Positions 1-10,410 of a stretch of 64,000 nucleotides of DNA are shown one piece after another (the stretch's first letter is position 1; each line of letters starts with the position of its first letter). Source of the stretch: Aequorivita sp. HC6-5 (GTDB lineage: Bacteria; Bacteroidota; Bacteroidia; Flavobacteriales; Flavobacteriaceae); the NCBI GenBank assembly GCA_905182755.1, contig CAJJCS010000002.1, positions 372,001 to 436,000 on the forward strand, given 5' to 3'. The notes under the pieces were generated by a model. The model did no database searches, was not told the DNA's origin, and saw nothing but the letters and a program-made list of their open reading frames with translations. A program made the translations under genes and the position numbers.

Positions 1-918
1 AATTGCAGCGGCATTTAAGCCGTATTTTTCCATTAATTGATCTGGAGTTCCAGATTCTCCAAAAGTGTCCTGGGTGGCTACAAACTCTTGTGGAACGGGA
101 TGATTTTCTGCTAAAATTCTAGAAACACTTTCTCCCAGTCCGCCAAGGTAGTTGTGCTCTTCTGCAGTAACCACACAGCCGGTAATGGCAACGCTCTTTA
201 AAATTGCAGCAGCATCAAGTGGCTTTATGGTATGAATATTTATAACCCCGGCGCTAATGCCCTTCTCTTGTAATGTTTTACATGCCTCAAGCGCTTCCCA
301 AACTAGGTGTCCTGTGGCAATAATGGTAACATCTGTACCTTCTTGAAGCTCCACAGCTTTACCAATAGTGAAGCTGCCATTTTCTGGAGTAAAGTTTGCT
401 ACTTTAGGTCTTCCAAAGCGTAAGTATACCGGGCCATCATAATCTGCGATGGCAATTGTTGCTGCTTTGGTTTGATTGTAATCACAGGTATTTATTACCG
501 TCATCCCTGGCAGCATTTTCATTAAACCAAGGTCTTCAAGTATTTGATGTGTTGCACCATCCTCTCCAAGGGTTACCCCTGCGTGTGATGCACATATTTT
601 TACATTCTTACCACTATATGCAATACTTTGGCGTATTTGATCATAGACGCGTCCTGTAGAGAAGTTAGCGAAAGTACCTGTAAAAGGTATCTTGCCGCCA
701 ATGGTTAAGCCAGCAGCCATGCCCATCATGTTTGCCTCTGCGATACCCACCTGGAAGAAACGCTCTGGATGATTTGCTTTAAAAGCGTCCATTTTTAATG
801 ACCCTGTTAAATCTGCACAAAGTGCCACCACATTTTCATTGGTTTTTCCAAGCTCGGTAAGACCTGCTCCAAAACCAGATCTTGTATCTTTTTTTCCTGT
901 GTCTATATATGTTTTCAT
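1..918 (-). CDS. Transketolase, C-terminal subunit (pyrimidine-binding and C-terminal domains), partial
   Basis: This is the second half of a split transketolase. With the preceding gene it should form the thiamine-diphosphate enzyme that moves two-carbon ketol units in the non-oxidative pentose phosphate pathway. The protein begins [19 protein letters not shown] and continues into a typical pyrimidine-binding domain ([40 protein letters not shown]), followed by the C-terminal domain ([13 protein letters not shown]). The frame is open at the left edge, so the last few residues are missing. It starts 20 bases after the N-terminal half ends, which suggests one transcript. Splitting transketolase in two is common in Bacteroidota. 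The fold and reaction class are secure; the sugar specificity is inferred. Confidence 0.93.
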   Translation of the reverse strand, partial: MKTYIDTGKKDTRSGFGAGLTELGKTNENVVALCADLTGSLKMDAFKANHPERFFQVGIAEANMMGMAAGLTIGGKIPFTGTFANFSTGRVYDQIRQSIAYSGKNVKICASHAGVTLGEDGATHQILEDLGLMKMLPGMTVINTCDYNQTKAATIAIADYDGPVYLRFGRPKVANFTPENGSFTIGKAVELQEGTDVTIIATGHLVWEALEACKTLQEKGISAGVINIHTIKPLDAAAILKSVAITGCVVTAEEHNYLGGLGESVSRILAENHPVPQEFVATQDTFGESGTPDQLMEKYGLNAAAI

Positions 919-938
919 AATGTTATGGTAGTAGCTTA

Positions 939-1784
939 TTAATAATCTCCTAAGGTTTCTGGGTTTTGAGCTAGTGCAGAGGCAAGCTGCTCGTCATTGG
1001 GCGCTTTTCCATGCCAAGCATGAGTATGCATCATAAAATCTACCCCATTACCCATTACTGTTTGCAGTAATACACAAATAGGTTTTCCTTGACCCGTTTT
1101 AGTTTTGGCACTTTCCATACCCTCTAAAATGGCTTGTATGTCATTACCTTGTTCTATGGTAACAACATCCCAACCAAAGGCTTCAAATTTACCCTTTACA
1201 TCTCCTAGAGGTAATACTGTATCTGTAGATCCGTCAATTTGCTGTCCGTTTAAATCTACAGCTACAATCAAGTTGTCTACTTTGTTTCCAGAGCCGTACA
1301 TAATTGCTTCCCAGTTTTGACCTTCCTGCAGTTCTCCATCACCACAAAGGGCGTAGACAATGTGGTTGTCATTGTTTAATTTTTTTGCTGCTGCTGCACC
1401 AATAGCTACAGAAATTCCTTGTCCTAAAGATCCAGATGCAATCCTAATACCAGGTAATCCTTCATGGGTGGTGGGGTGTCCTTGTAACCTTGAGTTAAGA
1501 AGCCTAAAGGTGTTTAATTCCTCAACTGGGAAATACCCAGAGCGTGCCAAAACGCTATAAAAAACAGGTGAAATGTGCCCATTAGACAAAAAGAAAATAT
1601 CTTCTTGGTTCCCGTCCATATTAAATCCTTCTTTGCGCTGTAGCACGTGTTGATAAAGTGCCACAAGAAACTCTGCGCAGCCTAGAGATCCTCCAGGATG
1701 GCCAGAATTTACTTTATGTACTTGTCTTACAATATCTCTACGCACTTGGGTAACAAATGCTTCTAATTGGGTAATATCTGCCAT
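939..1784 (-). CDS. Transketolase, N-terminal subunit (thiamine diphosphate-binding domain)
   Basis: This is the first half of the split transketolase, 281 residues from the preferred start. Visible family landmarks are the HPGGSLG segment near residue 30, [34 protein letters not shown], and the diphosphate and metal-binding [13 protein letters not shown] motif with a later [10 protein letters not shown]. The open frame reaches a TTG at 1808, but the ATG at 1784 ([19 protein letters not shown]) matches where flavobacterial homologues begin and is chosen here. The C-terminal half follows 20 bases downstream on the same strand. Pairing of the two polypeptides is inferred from their order and complementary domains. 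Confidence 0.95.
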   Translation of the reverse strand: MADITQLEAFVTQVRRDIVRQVHKVNSGHPGGSLGCAEFLVALYQHVLQRKEGFNMDGNQEDIFFLSNGHISPVFYSVLARSGYFPVEELNTFRLLNSRLQGHPTTHEGLPGIRIASGSLGQGISVAIGAAAAKKLNNDNHIVYALCGDGELQEGQNWEAIMYGSGNKVDNLIVAVDLNGQQIDGSTDTVLPLGDVKGKFEAFGWDVVTIEQGNDIQAILEGMESAKTKTGQGKPICVLLQTVMGNGVDFMMHTHAWHGKAPNDEQLASALAQNPETLGDY

Positions 1785-2018
1785 GGTGTTTTTTGGTTTC
1801 TGGCTCAAAAATACTTCTTTAAAGGCCTAAGAAAAAGAAGAGCCAAATGAGGTTATCAACGATTTTTAAGTTTTAGTTAACATTGTTGTATTGTTTTAAA
1901 TTTTAGTATCAAATCATACATTGTTTTGGTGTGGTTTTCCATCCATCAAAAAAAAATGTCTTTCCTTATTCGTACTTCCTACAGCAAATGTATCTTTGGC
2001 TATTCATTAATACTTCAC

Positions 2019-3149
2019 ATGGATTTTAAACTCGAAGCTACAGATATACAGGGTCAAGCCCGCGCTGGTACCATTACACTAGATCACGGAACAATTCAAA
2101 CACCTATTTTCATGCCTGTTGGTACCGTAGGTACCGTGAAAGGGGTCCATCAAAAAGAATTGCGTGAAGAAATAAATCCAGATGTTATTCTAGGAAACAC
2201 CTATCATTTGTATTTACGTCCGGGAACAAAAATTCTTGAAAAAGCAGGGGGTCTTCATAAGTTCATGAACTGGGATAGAAACATCCTTACAGACTCTGGA
2301 GGGTATCAAGTTTACTCTCTCTCAGACAACAGAAAAATTAAAGAAGAAGGGGTGAAGTTTAAATCTCACATTGATGGAAGTTATCATTTTTTTACGCCAG
2401 AGAATGTGATGGAAGTGCAGCGAAGTATTGGGGCAGATATTATTATGGCCTTTGATGAATGTACACCATACCCTTGTGATTATAATTATGCAAAAAGATC
2501 TATGCACATGACCCATCGTTGGTTAGAGCGTTGTTTGACTCATCTTGAGAAGACACCCTTTATGTATGATTACACACAAACTTTTTTTCCTATTGTACAG
2601 GGTAGCACCTACAAAGATTTACGCAAACAATCTGCAGAGTATATCGCTGGAGTAGGGGCGCAGGGTAATGCCATTGGCGGTCTCTCTGTAGGGGAGCCTG
2701 CCCATGAAATGTACGAAATGACCGAGGTGGTTACGGCTATTTTACCTAAGGATAAGCCTCGTTATTTAATGGGCGTAGGAACTCCAATTAACTTACTAGA
2801 GAATATTGCCCTGGGTATTGACATGTTTGACTGCGTGATGCCAACTAGAAATGGTAGAAATGGTATGTTATTTACTGCACATGGCACTATTAATATTAAA
2901 AATAAAAAATGGGAGGCAGATTTTAGTGCTATAGATGAAATGGCAATTACTTGGGTAGATACAGAGTATAGCAAAGCTTATTTACGTCATCTATTCACTG
3001 TAAATGAAATGTTAGGTAGGCAAATTGCCACCATCCACAACCTTGGTTTTTATTTATGGTTGGTGCGTGAGGCAAGAAAACATATCTTAGCAGGAGATTA
3101 CACGCCATGGAAAAACATGATGGTACAACAAATGGATAAAAGGTTATAA
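2019..3149 (+). CDS. tgt: tRNA-guanine transglycosylase (queuosine synthesis)
   Basis: Tgt exchanges guanine-34 of GUN-anticodon tRNAs for a queuosine precursor. The 376-residue protein has the catalytic loop LTDSGGYQVYSLS (acid/base Asp) and GIDMFDCVMPTRNGRNG (nucleophilic Asp, tRNA recognition). The open frame extends upstream to 1926, but the ATG at 2019 (MDFKLEATD) gives the usual length. The C-terminal zinc site is unusual. Where E. coli Tgt has CxCxxC, this protein aligns as A-I-T-W-V-D in the segment IDEMAITWVDTEYSKAYL; only the downstream His in TIHNL remains. This looks like natural divergence, since the frame and surrounding residues are intact. The lptG gene follows after 11 bases, so the two are probably cotranscribed. 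Confidence 0.96.
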   Translation: MDFKLEATDIQGQARAGTITLDHGTIQTPIFMPVGTVGTVKGVHQKELREEINPDVILGNTYHLYLRPGTKILEKAGGLHKFMNWDRNILTDSGGYQVYSLSDNRKIKEEGVKFKSHIDGSYHFFTPENVMEVQRSIGADIIMAFDECTPYPCDYNYAKRSMHMTHRWLERCLTHLEKTPFMYDYTQTFFPIVQGSTYKDLRKQSAEYIAGVGAQGNAIGGLSVGEPAHEMYEMTEVVTAILPKDKPRYLMGVGTPINLLENIALGIDMFDCVMPTRNGRNGMLFTAHGTINIKNKKWEADFSAIDEMAITWVDTEYSKAYLRHLFTVNEMLGRQIATIHNLGFYLWLVREARKHILAGDYTPWKNMMVQQMDKRL

Positions 3150-3160
3150 GGCCATATACA

Positions 3161-4241
3161 ATGTTAAGCATACTCGATAAGTATATACTAAAACGCTATT
3201 TAGGAACATTTGTGCTCCTATTACTGCTATTTATACCTATTGGTATTATTGTAAATCTTGCCGAGAAGATTGATAAAATCTTAGAAAACGAAGTACCTCT
3301 GATGGAAGTGGTGGCTTATTATTTTGATTTCACTATTTACTTTGCCAATTTATTATTTCCCTTATTTTTATTTTTGTCTGTAATCTGGTTTACCTCCAAA
3401 TTGGCAAATAACACCGAGATTATCGCTTTTTTAAGTAGTGGTGTGTCTTACTACCGTTTTTTAAGACCCTATATTATTGGTGCTACCATTGTGTGTATTG
3501 CAGCTTTTGTTTTAGGAATGTTTATTGCTCCAAAAGCCAGTCAAGGCTTTAATGAATTTTCATTTAAATATCTAAAAAAAGGCAGGCAGGATCGTGAAAA
3601 ATCTAACGTATATAGGCAGATTAATGACAATGATTATATATATGTGAGTTACTTTAATGTTTCAGAAAAAAGTGGAAGTAATTTTACCCTAGAACATTTC
3701 GAGGATAAAAAAATGACCTACAAACTAGCAGCCAGTAGAATTAAATTTAATGACAAAGACAGTACTTACTCTTTGTTTAATTACACAAAAAGAAGGGTAG
3801 GGCTAGACAACGATATTATTGAGCGTAAAAAACGATTGGATACAGTCTTTAGTTTTGATCTTGATGATTTAACTCCCGTAAAGTATATAGCCGAAACACT
3901 AAACCTCCCAGAGCTTAATAATTTTATTGCAAGCGAGAAGAAAAAAGGATCTTCTTTTATTAGCTCATACGAAGTGGTGCGTCCACAAAAGGTGGAGTTT
4001 GCCAGTTTCTGCATACATATTAACTATCATTGCAGTTGCAGTTTCTTCAGTGAAACGTCGTGGTGGTATGGGTGTTAACCTAGCCATTGGTATAGCCATA
4101 GGAATGGTGTTTATTTTCTTTGATAAAATATTCGGAACCCTTGCTGCCAAAAGTGATTTTTCGCCTTTTGTAGCTTCTTGGGCGCCAAATATTGTGTTCG
4201 CCATTTTAGCCATTTATTTGCTCCGCAATGCCAAACGCTAA
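3161..4241 (+). CDS. lptG: LPS export permease LptF/LptG family, broken by a +1 frameshift
   Basis: This is an inner-membrane permease of the YjgP/YjgQ family, which with LptB extracts LPS from the inner membrane. The N-terminal part (residues 1-275) has about three membrane helices and a periplasmic domain. The C-terminal part carries the family signature KRRGGMGVNLAIGIAIG and two or three more helices. The two parts lie in different frames. Dropping one C from the CC at 3983-3984 joins SSYEVVR to HKRWSLPVSAYILT and restores a normal 359-residue protein. The gene is normally essential, so I favour a sequencing error over decay. The stop overlaps the next gene by 14 bases. LptF and LptG cannot be told apart from one copy. 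Confidence 0.88.
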
Positions 4242-5120
4242 ACTCCTTAATTACCTGCACTTACATTTTATAGTCTTTATTTGGGGCTTTACTGCCGTGT
4301 TGGGAGCTCTTATTAGTATTGATGCCCTTGGTTTGGTTTGGTTTAGGATGAGTATTGCTTCTTTGCTTATATTGGCCTGGGTAGGGTACAAGAAAATACC
4401 ACTTACATTTAGTAAAAAAACCATGTTGGTTTTTTTACTTGCAGGGCGCAGTTATAGCCATGCATTGGCTTGCTTTTTTTGGGGCTATTAAAACCGCCAA
4501 TGTTTCCATAACGCTGGCCATTATGTCTACAGGTTCTTTTTTTACTGCTTTTTTAGAACCTATTTTTTACAAAAGAAAAATTATTTGGTATGAAGTTGTT
4601 TTTGGCCTTATTGTAGTGTTGGGTTTGTACGTTATTTTTCAGGTAGAGGGAGATTACTCTTGGGGTATTTTACTTGCTCTTATATCCTCATTTTTGGGAG
4701 CTCTTTTCTCTGTAATTAATGGAAAGCTGGCCGTGAGGTATAATGCAAGTGCTATTTCTTTTTATGAGCTCTTCTTTGGAGTTTGTTGTATTTCTTTATA
4801 CTTGTTCTTTAGTGGGAGTTTTGACGCTTCATTTTTTACGTTATCCCTCTCAGATTGGGGTTATTTGTTCATTCTTGCCTCAGCATGTACGGCCTATGCA
4901 TTTATAGCCTCTGTGCATGTCATGAAATGGATTAGTCCATACACAGTGATGCTAACCATTAACATGGAACCAGTATACGGTATTGTGTTGGCGCTTATTA
5001 TTCTTGGGAGAGTCAGAGAATATGGGACCACAGTTTTATTACGGTGCTGCAATTATTATTTTAACGGTTGTTGCAAACGGAATTATTAAAAACAGGATTA
5101 AAAAGAAATCAAAAAATTAA
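4228..5120 (+). CDS. EamA/DMT-family membrane transporter, broken by two +1 frameshifts
   Basis: This is a ten-helix drug/metabolite transporter of the EamA (RhaT-like) superfamily; its substrate cannot be inferred. It starts MPNAKLLNYLHLHFIVFIWG, and the first repeat ends in the usual GAVIAMHWLAFFGAIK segment. That segment is reached only by removing one G from the GGG at 4444-4446. The second repeat runs through LTINMEPVYGIVLALII. After a further extra G at 5006-5008 the frame GAAIIILTVVANGIIK continues to the stop at 5118-5120, giving 296 residues. Both lesions are extra bases in G triplets. The start overlaps the end of lptG by 14 bases. Confidence 0.85.
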
Positions 5121-5152
5121 AGCAGTTCAATACATAGCTCAAAACAAAATTT

Positions 5153-5160
5153 TATCTTTG
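5153..5160 (+). promoter_or_regulatory. -7 promoter box of accA
   Basis: TATCTTTG fits the flavobacterial -7 consensus TAnnTTTG and lies 35 bases before the accA ATG. I do not see a clear -33 TTG at the usual spacing, so the call rests on the -7 box and its position. Confidence 0.5.
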
Positions 5161-5195
5161 TAAAAACTAGTAATACAACCTATTGAAAAACCATT

Positions 5196-6149
5196 ATGGA
5201 ATACCTAGATTTTGAATTACCTATTAAAGACTTGCAAGAGCAATATGAAAAGGCCTGCCAAATTGGTGAGGACAATGATGTAGATGTTACAAATACCTGC
5301 GAGCAAATTGAACTGAAATTAGAAGAAACTAAAAAAGAAATATATAAAAATATAACTCCTTGGCAACGTGTACAATTATCACGTCACCCCAATAGACCTT
5401 ACACCATGGACTATATAAATGCAATCTGCGGAGAGAGTTTCGTTGAGTTGCATGGAGATCGTGGTTTTAAAGATGATAAAGCAATGGTGGGTGGTCTAGG
5501 TAAGATTGGAGATCAGAGTTATATGTTTATAGGACAACAAAAAGGATACAACACCAAAACACGCCAATTTCGTAATTTTGGTATGGCCAACCCAGAGGGC
5601 TATCGTAAAGCCTTACGTTTAATGAAATCTGCTGAGAAATTTAAAGTACCTGTAGTATGTCTCATTGATACTCCAGGCGCCTATCCAGGACTTGAAGCAG
5701 AAGAACGTGGCCAGGGAGAGGCAATTGCAAGAAATATCCTAGAAATGACACGTCTTAAAGTACCTATCATTGTACTTATTATAGGGGAAGGTGCCAGTGG
5801 TGGAGCACTAGGAATTGGTGTTGGAGACCGCGTACTGATGTTAGAAAACACATGGTATTCTGTGATTTCTCCAGAGAGTTGCTCTTCTATATTGTGGCGT
5901 AGTTGGGAGTTTAAAGAACAAGCCGCCGAGGCCTTGAAGCTTACCGCTACAGACATGAAAAAGCAAAAACTCATCGATGTTATTGTAAAAGAACCTCTTG
6001 GAGGTGCTCATGCAAACAGAGCAAAAACATTTACCACTGTGGCAAATGTAATTACCAAAGAATACAATCAATTAAAAGACTTATCACCAAAAGATTTGGT
6101 CGCCCAACGTATGGATAAATATTCTCAGATGGGAGTCTACAATCAATAA
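5196..6149 (+). CDS. accA: Acetyl-CoA carboxylase carboxyltransferase subunit alpha
   Basis: AccA is one half of the carboxyltransferase that moves CO2 from biotin-carboxyl carrier protein to acetyl-CoA, the first step of fatty acid synthesis. The 317-residue protein is full length. It has the N-terminal helical region ([19 protein letters not shown]), the crotonase-like core with [23 protein letters not shown] and the oxyanion-hole glycines of [15 protein letters not shown], and the conserved tail [16 protein letters not shown]. It stands alone with its own promoter box upstream and a hairpin terminator after the stop. BirA, the ligase that biotinylates the complex, is at 30.4 kb in this window. 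Confidence 0.97.
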   Translation: MEYLDFELPIKDLQEQYEKACQIGEDNDVDVTNTCEQIELKLEETKKEIYKNITPWQRVQLSRHPNRPYTMDYINAICGESFVELHGDRGFKDDKAMVGGLGKIGDQSYMFIGQQKGYNTKTRQFRNFGMANPEGYRKALRLMKSAEKFKVPVVCLIDTPGAYPGLEAEERGQGEAIARNILEMTRLKVPIIVLIIGEGASGGALGIGVGDRVLMLENTWYSVISPESCSSILWRSWEFKEQAAEALKLTATDMKKQKLIDVIVKEPLGGAHANRAKTFTTVANVITKEYNQLKDLSPKDLVAQRMDKYSQMGVYNQ

Positions 6150-6172
6150 AGCTAGTGGTAGCAATACCTTTT

Positions 6173-6204
6173 AAAATCTGAGGCGCCTGTCTCAGATTTT
6201 TTTT
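6173..6204 (+). terminator. Rho-independent terminator of accA
   Basis: AAAATCTGAG pairs with CTCAGATTTT across an 8-base loop and runs into eight or more T residues, 23 bases after the accA stop. Confidence 0.8.
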
Positions 6205-6316
6205 ATGCTTATTAACAATATTTCGGAGTTTTCAACAATCAAATTGTTAATGAGTGGTTAACAGAAGAACCACAAAATAACCCTAGCCATCATAACAATT
6301 TCTTTACATTCGTTCT

Positions 6317-7847
6317 ATGGAAAAACTGCAACCTAACTCCCCTTATCAAAAGCGTCCTGCTCAAGTAATAAACTTAGAGAAAGGTAAGATTCCTCCACAA
6401 GCTACTGATTTAGAAGAGGTTGTGCTTGGAGCTATGATGATTGACAAAAAAGGAGTTGATGAGGTTATTGATATTTTAAATCCAGATGTTTTTTACAAAG
6501 AAGCCCACCAACACATCTTTGAGGCTATTAATACTCTGTTTGTAGAAAGCCAGCCTGTAGACTTATTAACCGTTTCACAGCAGTTAAAGAAGATGCAAAA
6601 GCTTGAACTTGCTGGAGGAGAATTTTATTTAATACAACTCACTCAAAAAGTATCTTCCTCGGCCCATATTGAGTTTCATGCCCGTATCATTCTACAAAAA
6701 TATATACAGCGAAGTTTGATTAAAATTTCAAATGAAATTATTGAAGATTCTTATGATGTAACTACAGATGTTTTTGATCTCTTAGATTCGGCAGAGAGTA
6801 AATTATACGACATAACACAAGGTAACATTAAACGTTCTAGTGAAACGGCTCAAGATTTGGTTATTCAAGCCAAAAAGAAGATTGAAGAAATTGCCAATAA
6901 AGAAGGTTTATCTGGTATTCCTTCTGGTTTTACAGAGTTAGATAAGCTTAACCTCTGGATGGCAGCCTAGTGATTTAATTATTATTGCAGCCCGTCCTGG
7001 TATGGGTAAAACAGCCTTAACGCTATCTATGGCTCGTAACATGGCTGTAGATCATAACATTCCTGTTGCATTTTTCTCATGTGAGATGTCTTCGGTACAG
7101 TTAATTACTAGACTTATATCTAGTGAAACGGGTCTATCTTCAGAAAAATTAAGAACTGGAAATCTAGAAAAACACGAATGGGAGCAGTTAAATGTAAAAG
7201 TGAAAGGCCTTGAAAAGGCGCCCCTTTTTATCGATGACACCCCTTCTCTTTCTATTTTTGATTTGCGTGCAAAGGCTAGACGTCTTGCCTCTCAGCAAGG
7301 GGTTAAAATGATTATGATTGATTATTTGCAGTTAATGACAGCTGGAGGAGGAAAAAATGGCGGAAATCGTGAACAAGAAATATCTACCATATCTAGAAAC
7401 TTAAAAGCATTAGCAAAAGAATTAAATGTTCCTGTTATTGCACTATCTCAACTATCGCGTGCTGTAGAGACTCGTGGAGGATCTAAAAGACCTTTATTGA
7501 GTGACCTTCGTGAATCTGGAGCCATCGAGCAAGATGCAGATATTGTATCGTTTATTTACCGCCCAGAATACTATAAAATTGATGAGTGGGATGACGATGA
7601 GCACACCCCAACTGCTGGTCAAGGAGAGTTTATTGTAGCAAAGCACCGTAATGGAGGTTTGAATGAAATACGTCTTAAATTTGTTGGTAATTTAGGTAAG
7701 TTTGAAAACTTAGACACCTTTCCTTTCTCAAACGAAATAGCATCAAGCATGAATAATGCTGCAAATGATGATACCTTTACAACTCCTAATTTTCCTTCTG
7801 CCGAGGATGCCTTTGGAACAAACTCTAATGACGACCTTCCCTATTAA
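6317..7847 (+). CDS. dnaB: Replicative DNA helicase DnaB, broken by a +1 frameshift
   Basis: DnaB is the hexameric helicase that unwinds DNA at the replication fork. The N-terminal domain starts with the typical PPQATDLEEVVLGAMMID. The C-terminal RecA-like ATPase domain holds Walker A ARPGMGKT, Walker B IMIDYLQLM, an arginine-finger region LSQLSRAVETR and SDLRESGAIEQDAD. The frame breaks near 6950-6951. Removing one A from CTTAACC joins SGFTELDKL to TSGWQPSDLIIIAARPG and gives a normal 509-residue protein. No intein or other insertion is present. This gene is indispensable, so an error in the sequence is much more likely than a pseudogene. Confidence 0.93.
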
Positions 7848-7976
7848 AATCTAAAATCCACAGATATTTTCGAGCCTTATGAGGTTCTCTGACATTTTTG
7901 TGTTTTAATTTTTGAAATTTAAAATTCTTTCTTCCTTCCAAATCTTTGGCTTAGATTTTGTCGTTATATTTACAGC

Positions 7977-9236
7977 ATGACTAAGTTATTCACCTTTCTA
8001 TTTATTTGCCTTTTTAGCTTACAGAGCTACGGCTCTTATATTCTCATCCCCATGGATGAGGCCACTCAAAAAGAACATTTAAAAGCCTATGGTATTACCT
8101 ATTGGGTACTGGAAAGAAACGTGAAAACAAAATGGCTTCTCAATTATAGAGGTGGTTCGTTTTTAATGCCAGATAGTGATCAGATCCGCAAAGAATGCCA
8201 AATTCGTGGCGTTTCTTTTGAGGTTATCAGTGATGCTAAAACCGCTCAGATATTAAAAGAAATAAGCAGCCCTTCCCAAAACATGGAAGCCGTGGTGTTA
8301 GAAAAAGCACCTAAAATTGCGGTCTATTCTCCAAAAGGAAATCTACCCTGGGATGATGCTGTTACTATGGTATTAACCTATGCCGAAATACCCTATACAA
8401 CTATTTACGATCAAGAGGTTTTAAGGGATGAGTTGCTACTCTATGATTGGTTGCACCTTCACCACGAAGATTTTACAGGACAGTATGGTAAGTTTTATAG
8501 AGCCTACAGATCTGCACCTTGGTATATTGCAGAAAAAAACAAATCTGAGGCTTTGGCGGCCACTTTGGGGTATGCTAAAGTATCTCAGCAAAAACGAGAT
8601 GTTGCTTTAAAAATTAGAGATTATGTTGTAGGGGGTGGTTTTATGTTTGCCATGTGCAGCGCCACAGATAGTTTTGATATTGCGCTTTCTGCAAAGGATG
8701 TAGATATTTGCGAGCCGATGTTTGATGGTGATGCCAGTGCTGCTAATTATCAAAGCAAGATAGATTTTAAACAAACATTTGCTTTTAAAGATTATATCTT
8801 AGAGAGAAGCCCAATGGTGTATGAGTTTTCTTCTATAGACATGACCTCAAAACGTAAGATTTCAAAACAAACAGATTATTTTTCTCTGATGGATTACTCT
8901 GCAAAGTGGGATCCAATTCCTACCATGCTTGTTCAAAACCACACCTCACTAGTAAAAGGTTTTATGGGGCAAACTACAAGCTATATGCCAGAGCATATTA
9001 AATCAAATGTTTTGGTGATGGGAGCTCACAGCTCAAGTGGGGAGGCTCGTTATATTCATGGTATTAAAGGAAAAGGTTTTTTCACTTTTTATGGCGGTCA
9101 TGATCCAGAAGACTACCAACATAGAGTAGGGGACCCAAAAACAGAATTGGCCTTGCATCCAAATTCTCCAGGATACAGGTTGATTTTAAATAATGTATTG
9201 TTTCCGGCCGCAAAAAAGAAAAAACAAAAGACCTAA
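7977..9236 (+). CDS. Conserved flavobacterial secreted protein, often labelled asparagine synthetase B
   Basis: I recognise this as a family conserved in flavobacteria whose members are commonly labelled asparagine synthetase B. The sequence does not support that name: there is no N-terminal catalytic Cys-2 glutaminase domain and no SGGxDS pyrophosphatase loop. The 419-residue protein begins with a signal peptide (MTKLFTFLFICLFSLQSYGS), so it should act outside the cytoplasm. Conserved-looking stretches are YDWLHLHHEDFTGQYGKF, FMFAMCSATDSFDIAL, DICEPMFDGD and FYGGHDPEDYQHRVGDP. Clustered His, Asp and Cys residues could suggest a hydrolase or metal site, but that is speculation. It is a single gene between dnaB and the convergent meaB. 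Confidence 0.85.
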   Translation: MTKLFTFLFICLFSLQSYGSYILIPMDEATQKEHLKAYGITYWVLERNVKTKWLLNYRGGSFLMPDSDQIRKECQIRGVSFEVISDAKTAQILKEISSPSQNMEAVVLEKAPKIAVYSPKGNLPWDDAVTMVLTYAEIPYTTIYDQEVLRDELLLYDWLHLHHEDFTGQYGKFYRAYRSAPWYIAEKNKSEALAATLGYAKVSQQKRDVALKIRDYVVGGGFMFAMCSATDSFDIALSAKDVDICEPMFDGDASAANYQSKIDFKQTFAFKDYILERSPMVYEFSSIDMTSKRKISKQTDYFSLMDYSAKWDPIPTMLVQNHTSLVKGFMGQTTSYMPEHIKSNVLVMGAHSSSGEARYIHGIKGKGFFTFYGGHDPEDYQHRVGDPKTELALHPNSPGYRLILNNVLFPAAKKKKQKT

Positions 9237-9237
9237 T

Positions 9238-10320
9238 TTATTTATGTAAGGACAGTAGATATGCAGCTGCTTGAAAAGGACTTGTATTTGAGTTTGCTAG
9301 TGCCTTTAGTTGTTCTTGTAATGCTATTTTAATTTTCGGATTTCCGTAAAAATCACTCTTTAGACTGTTTTCTATAGTTTGTAACATCCAGAAATTCTGC
9401 TGCTGTTCTCGCTTGGATACAAAATATTCTGTTTCTTTCATTTGGGTTACATAACCATCAATTAGATCAAGAGCCTCCTCAATACCTTCATTTTTAAGAG
9501 CACTACAGGTAATGGTTTTTGCAATCCATCCATTGTCTTTTGGAGGATATAAATGCAAAGCACGGTTAAACTCTGTTTTAGCTAATTTTGCAGCTTTGAT
9601 ATTCTCGCCATCTGCTTTATTAATGATAATAGCATCTGCCATTTCCATGATACCCCGTTTTATACCCTGCAATTCATCTCCAGCACCAGCAAGCTTTAGA
9701 AGTAAGAAGAAATCTGTCATAGAATGCACTACCGTCTCGCTTTGCCCTACGCCCACAGTCTCAATAACAATGTGCGAGTAACCAGCAGCCTCACATACTA
9801 TAATAGTTTCTCTTGTTTTTCTTGCTACCCCTCCCAAAGAATCTCCACTTGCAGAGGGTCTTATAAATGCCAGGTCATTTTTCACCAATTCTTCCATCCT
9901 GGTTTTGTCTCCCAAGATACTCCCGTTGCTTAAACTACTACTTGGGTCAACGGCCAAGACGGCTACTTTATGTCCCTTTTGGGTTAGCAGTGTTCCAAAC
10001 TGTTCTATAAAAGTGCTTTTTCCTACCCCTGGTACTCCAGTAATACCAATACGAATAGATTTATTTGCATGTGGCAAACATCCTTCAATTAATTGTTTGG
10101 CACCTAGTTGATCTTTTGGTGCCCTACTTTCAATAATTGTAATTGCTCTACTGAGTGCAGTTTTATTCCCTGCCAGAATTCCGAGGATAAGTTCTGGAAT
10201 GAGTTGCTTTTGCTTTCGTGCTTTTTTTAATTTTAAAGCAGTTACACTGCTCAGGCTATCGGGCCTTTCAACCCCCTGAAGTTCGTTTAATGCGCTGGTA
10301 TGTTTTTTTGGTTTTTTCAC
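9238..10320 (-). CDS. meaB: MeaB-family GTPase, chaperone of methylmalonyl-CoA mutase
   Basis: MeaB (ArgK-type G3E GTPase) gates loading of adenosylcobalamin onto methylmalonyl-CoA mutase and protects that enzyme. The 360-residue protein has Walker A GVPGVGKST near residue 97, the switch region VDPSSSLSNGSILGDKTRM, the Walker B-like IVIETVGVGQSE, and the base-recognition motif INKADGEN (NKxD). The C-terminal dimerisation helix region is present. The gene abuts the preceding convergent gene by one base. A cobalamin adenosyltransferase lies at 19.1 kb, so both cofactor-handling partners of the mutase are in the window, although the mutase genes are not. Confidence 0.93.
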   Translation of the reverse strand: MKKPKKHTSALNELQGVERPDSLSSVTALKLKKARKQKQLIPELILGILAGNKTALSRAITIIESRAPKDQLGAKQLIEGCLPHANKSIRIGITGVPGVGKSTFIEQFGTLLTQKGHKVAVLAVDPSSSLSNGSILGDKTRMEELVKNDLAFIRPSASGDSLGGVARKTRETIIVCEAAGYSHIVIETVGVGQSETVVHSMTDFFLLLKLAGAGDELQGIKRGIMEMADAIIINKADGENIKAAKLAKTEFNRALHLYPPKDNGWIAKTITCSALKNEGIEEALDLIDGYVTQMKETEYFVSKREQQQNFWMLQTIENSLKSDFYGNPKIKIALQEQLKALANSNTSPFQAAAYLLSLHK

Positions 10321-10335
10321 TATGTGAATTTATGA

Positions 10336-10361
10336 CAAATTTATGACATTTGATTTTTCAA
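10336..10361 (-). promoter_or_regulatory. Putative meaB promoter
   Basis: On the minus strand TAAATTTG (10343-10336) matches TAnnTTTG, with a TTG 15 bases upstream (10361-10359). The meaB ATG begins 16 bases downstream. The spacing is slightly short of the usual 17-23 bases. Confidence 0.45.
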
Positions 10362-10410
10362 AACTTGTTTTGGACCGTATATTGAATAATTAACACAAAA
10401 ATAAAATACT

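Noticed and set aside
1926-2018. Longer N-terminus for tgt (31 extra residues)
   Set aside because: The extension is hydrophobic and unlike any Tgt start; the ATG at 2019 gives the standard 376-residue protein.
6317-7847. DnaB as a split gene or intein-bearing helicase
   Set aside because: There is no intein sequence. A single A removed at 6950 restores a standard 509-residue DnaB.
7977-9236. Asparagine synthetase function for the secreted protein
   Set aside because: It lacks the N-terminal catalytic Cys and the synthetase ATP loop, and it carries a signal peptide.
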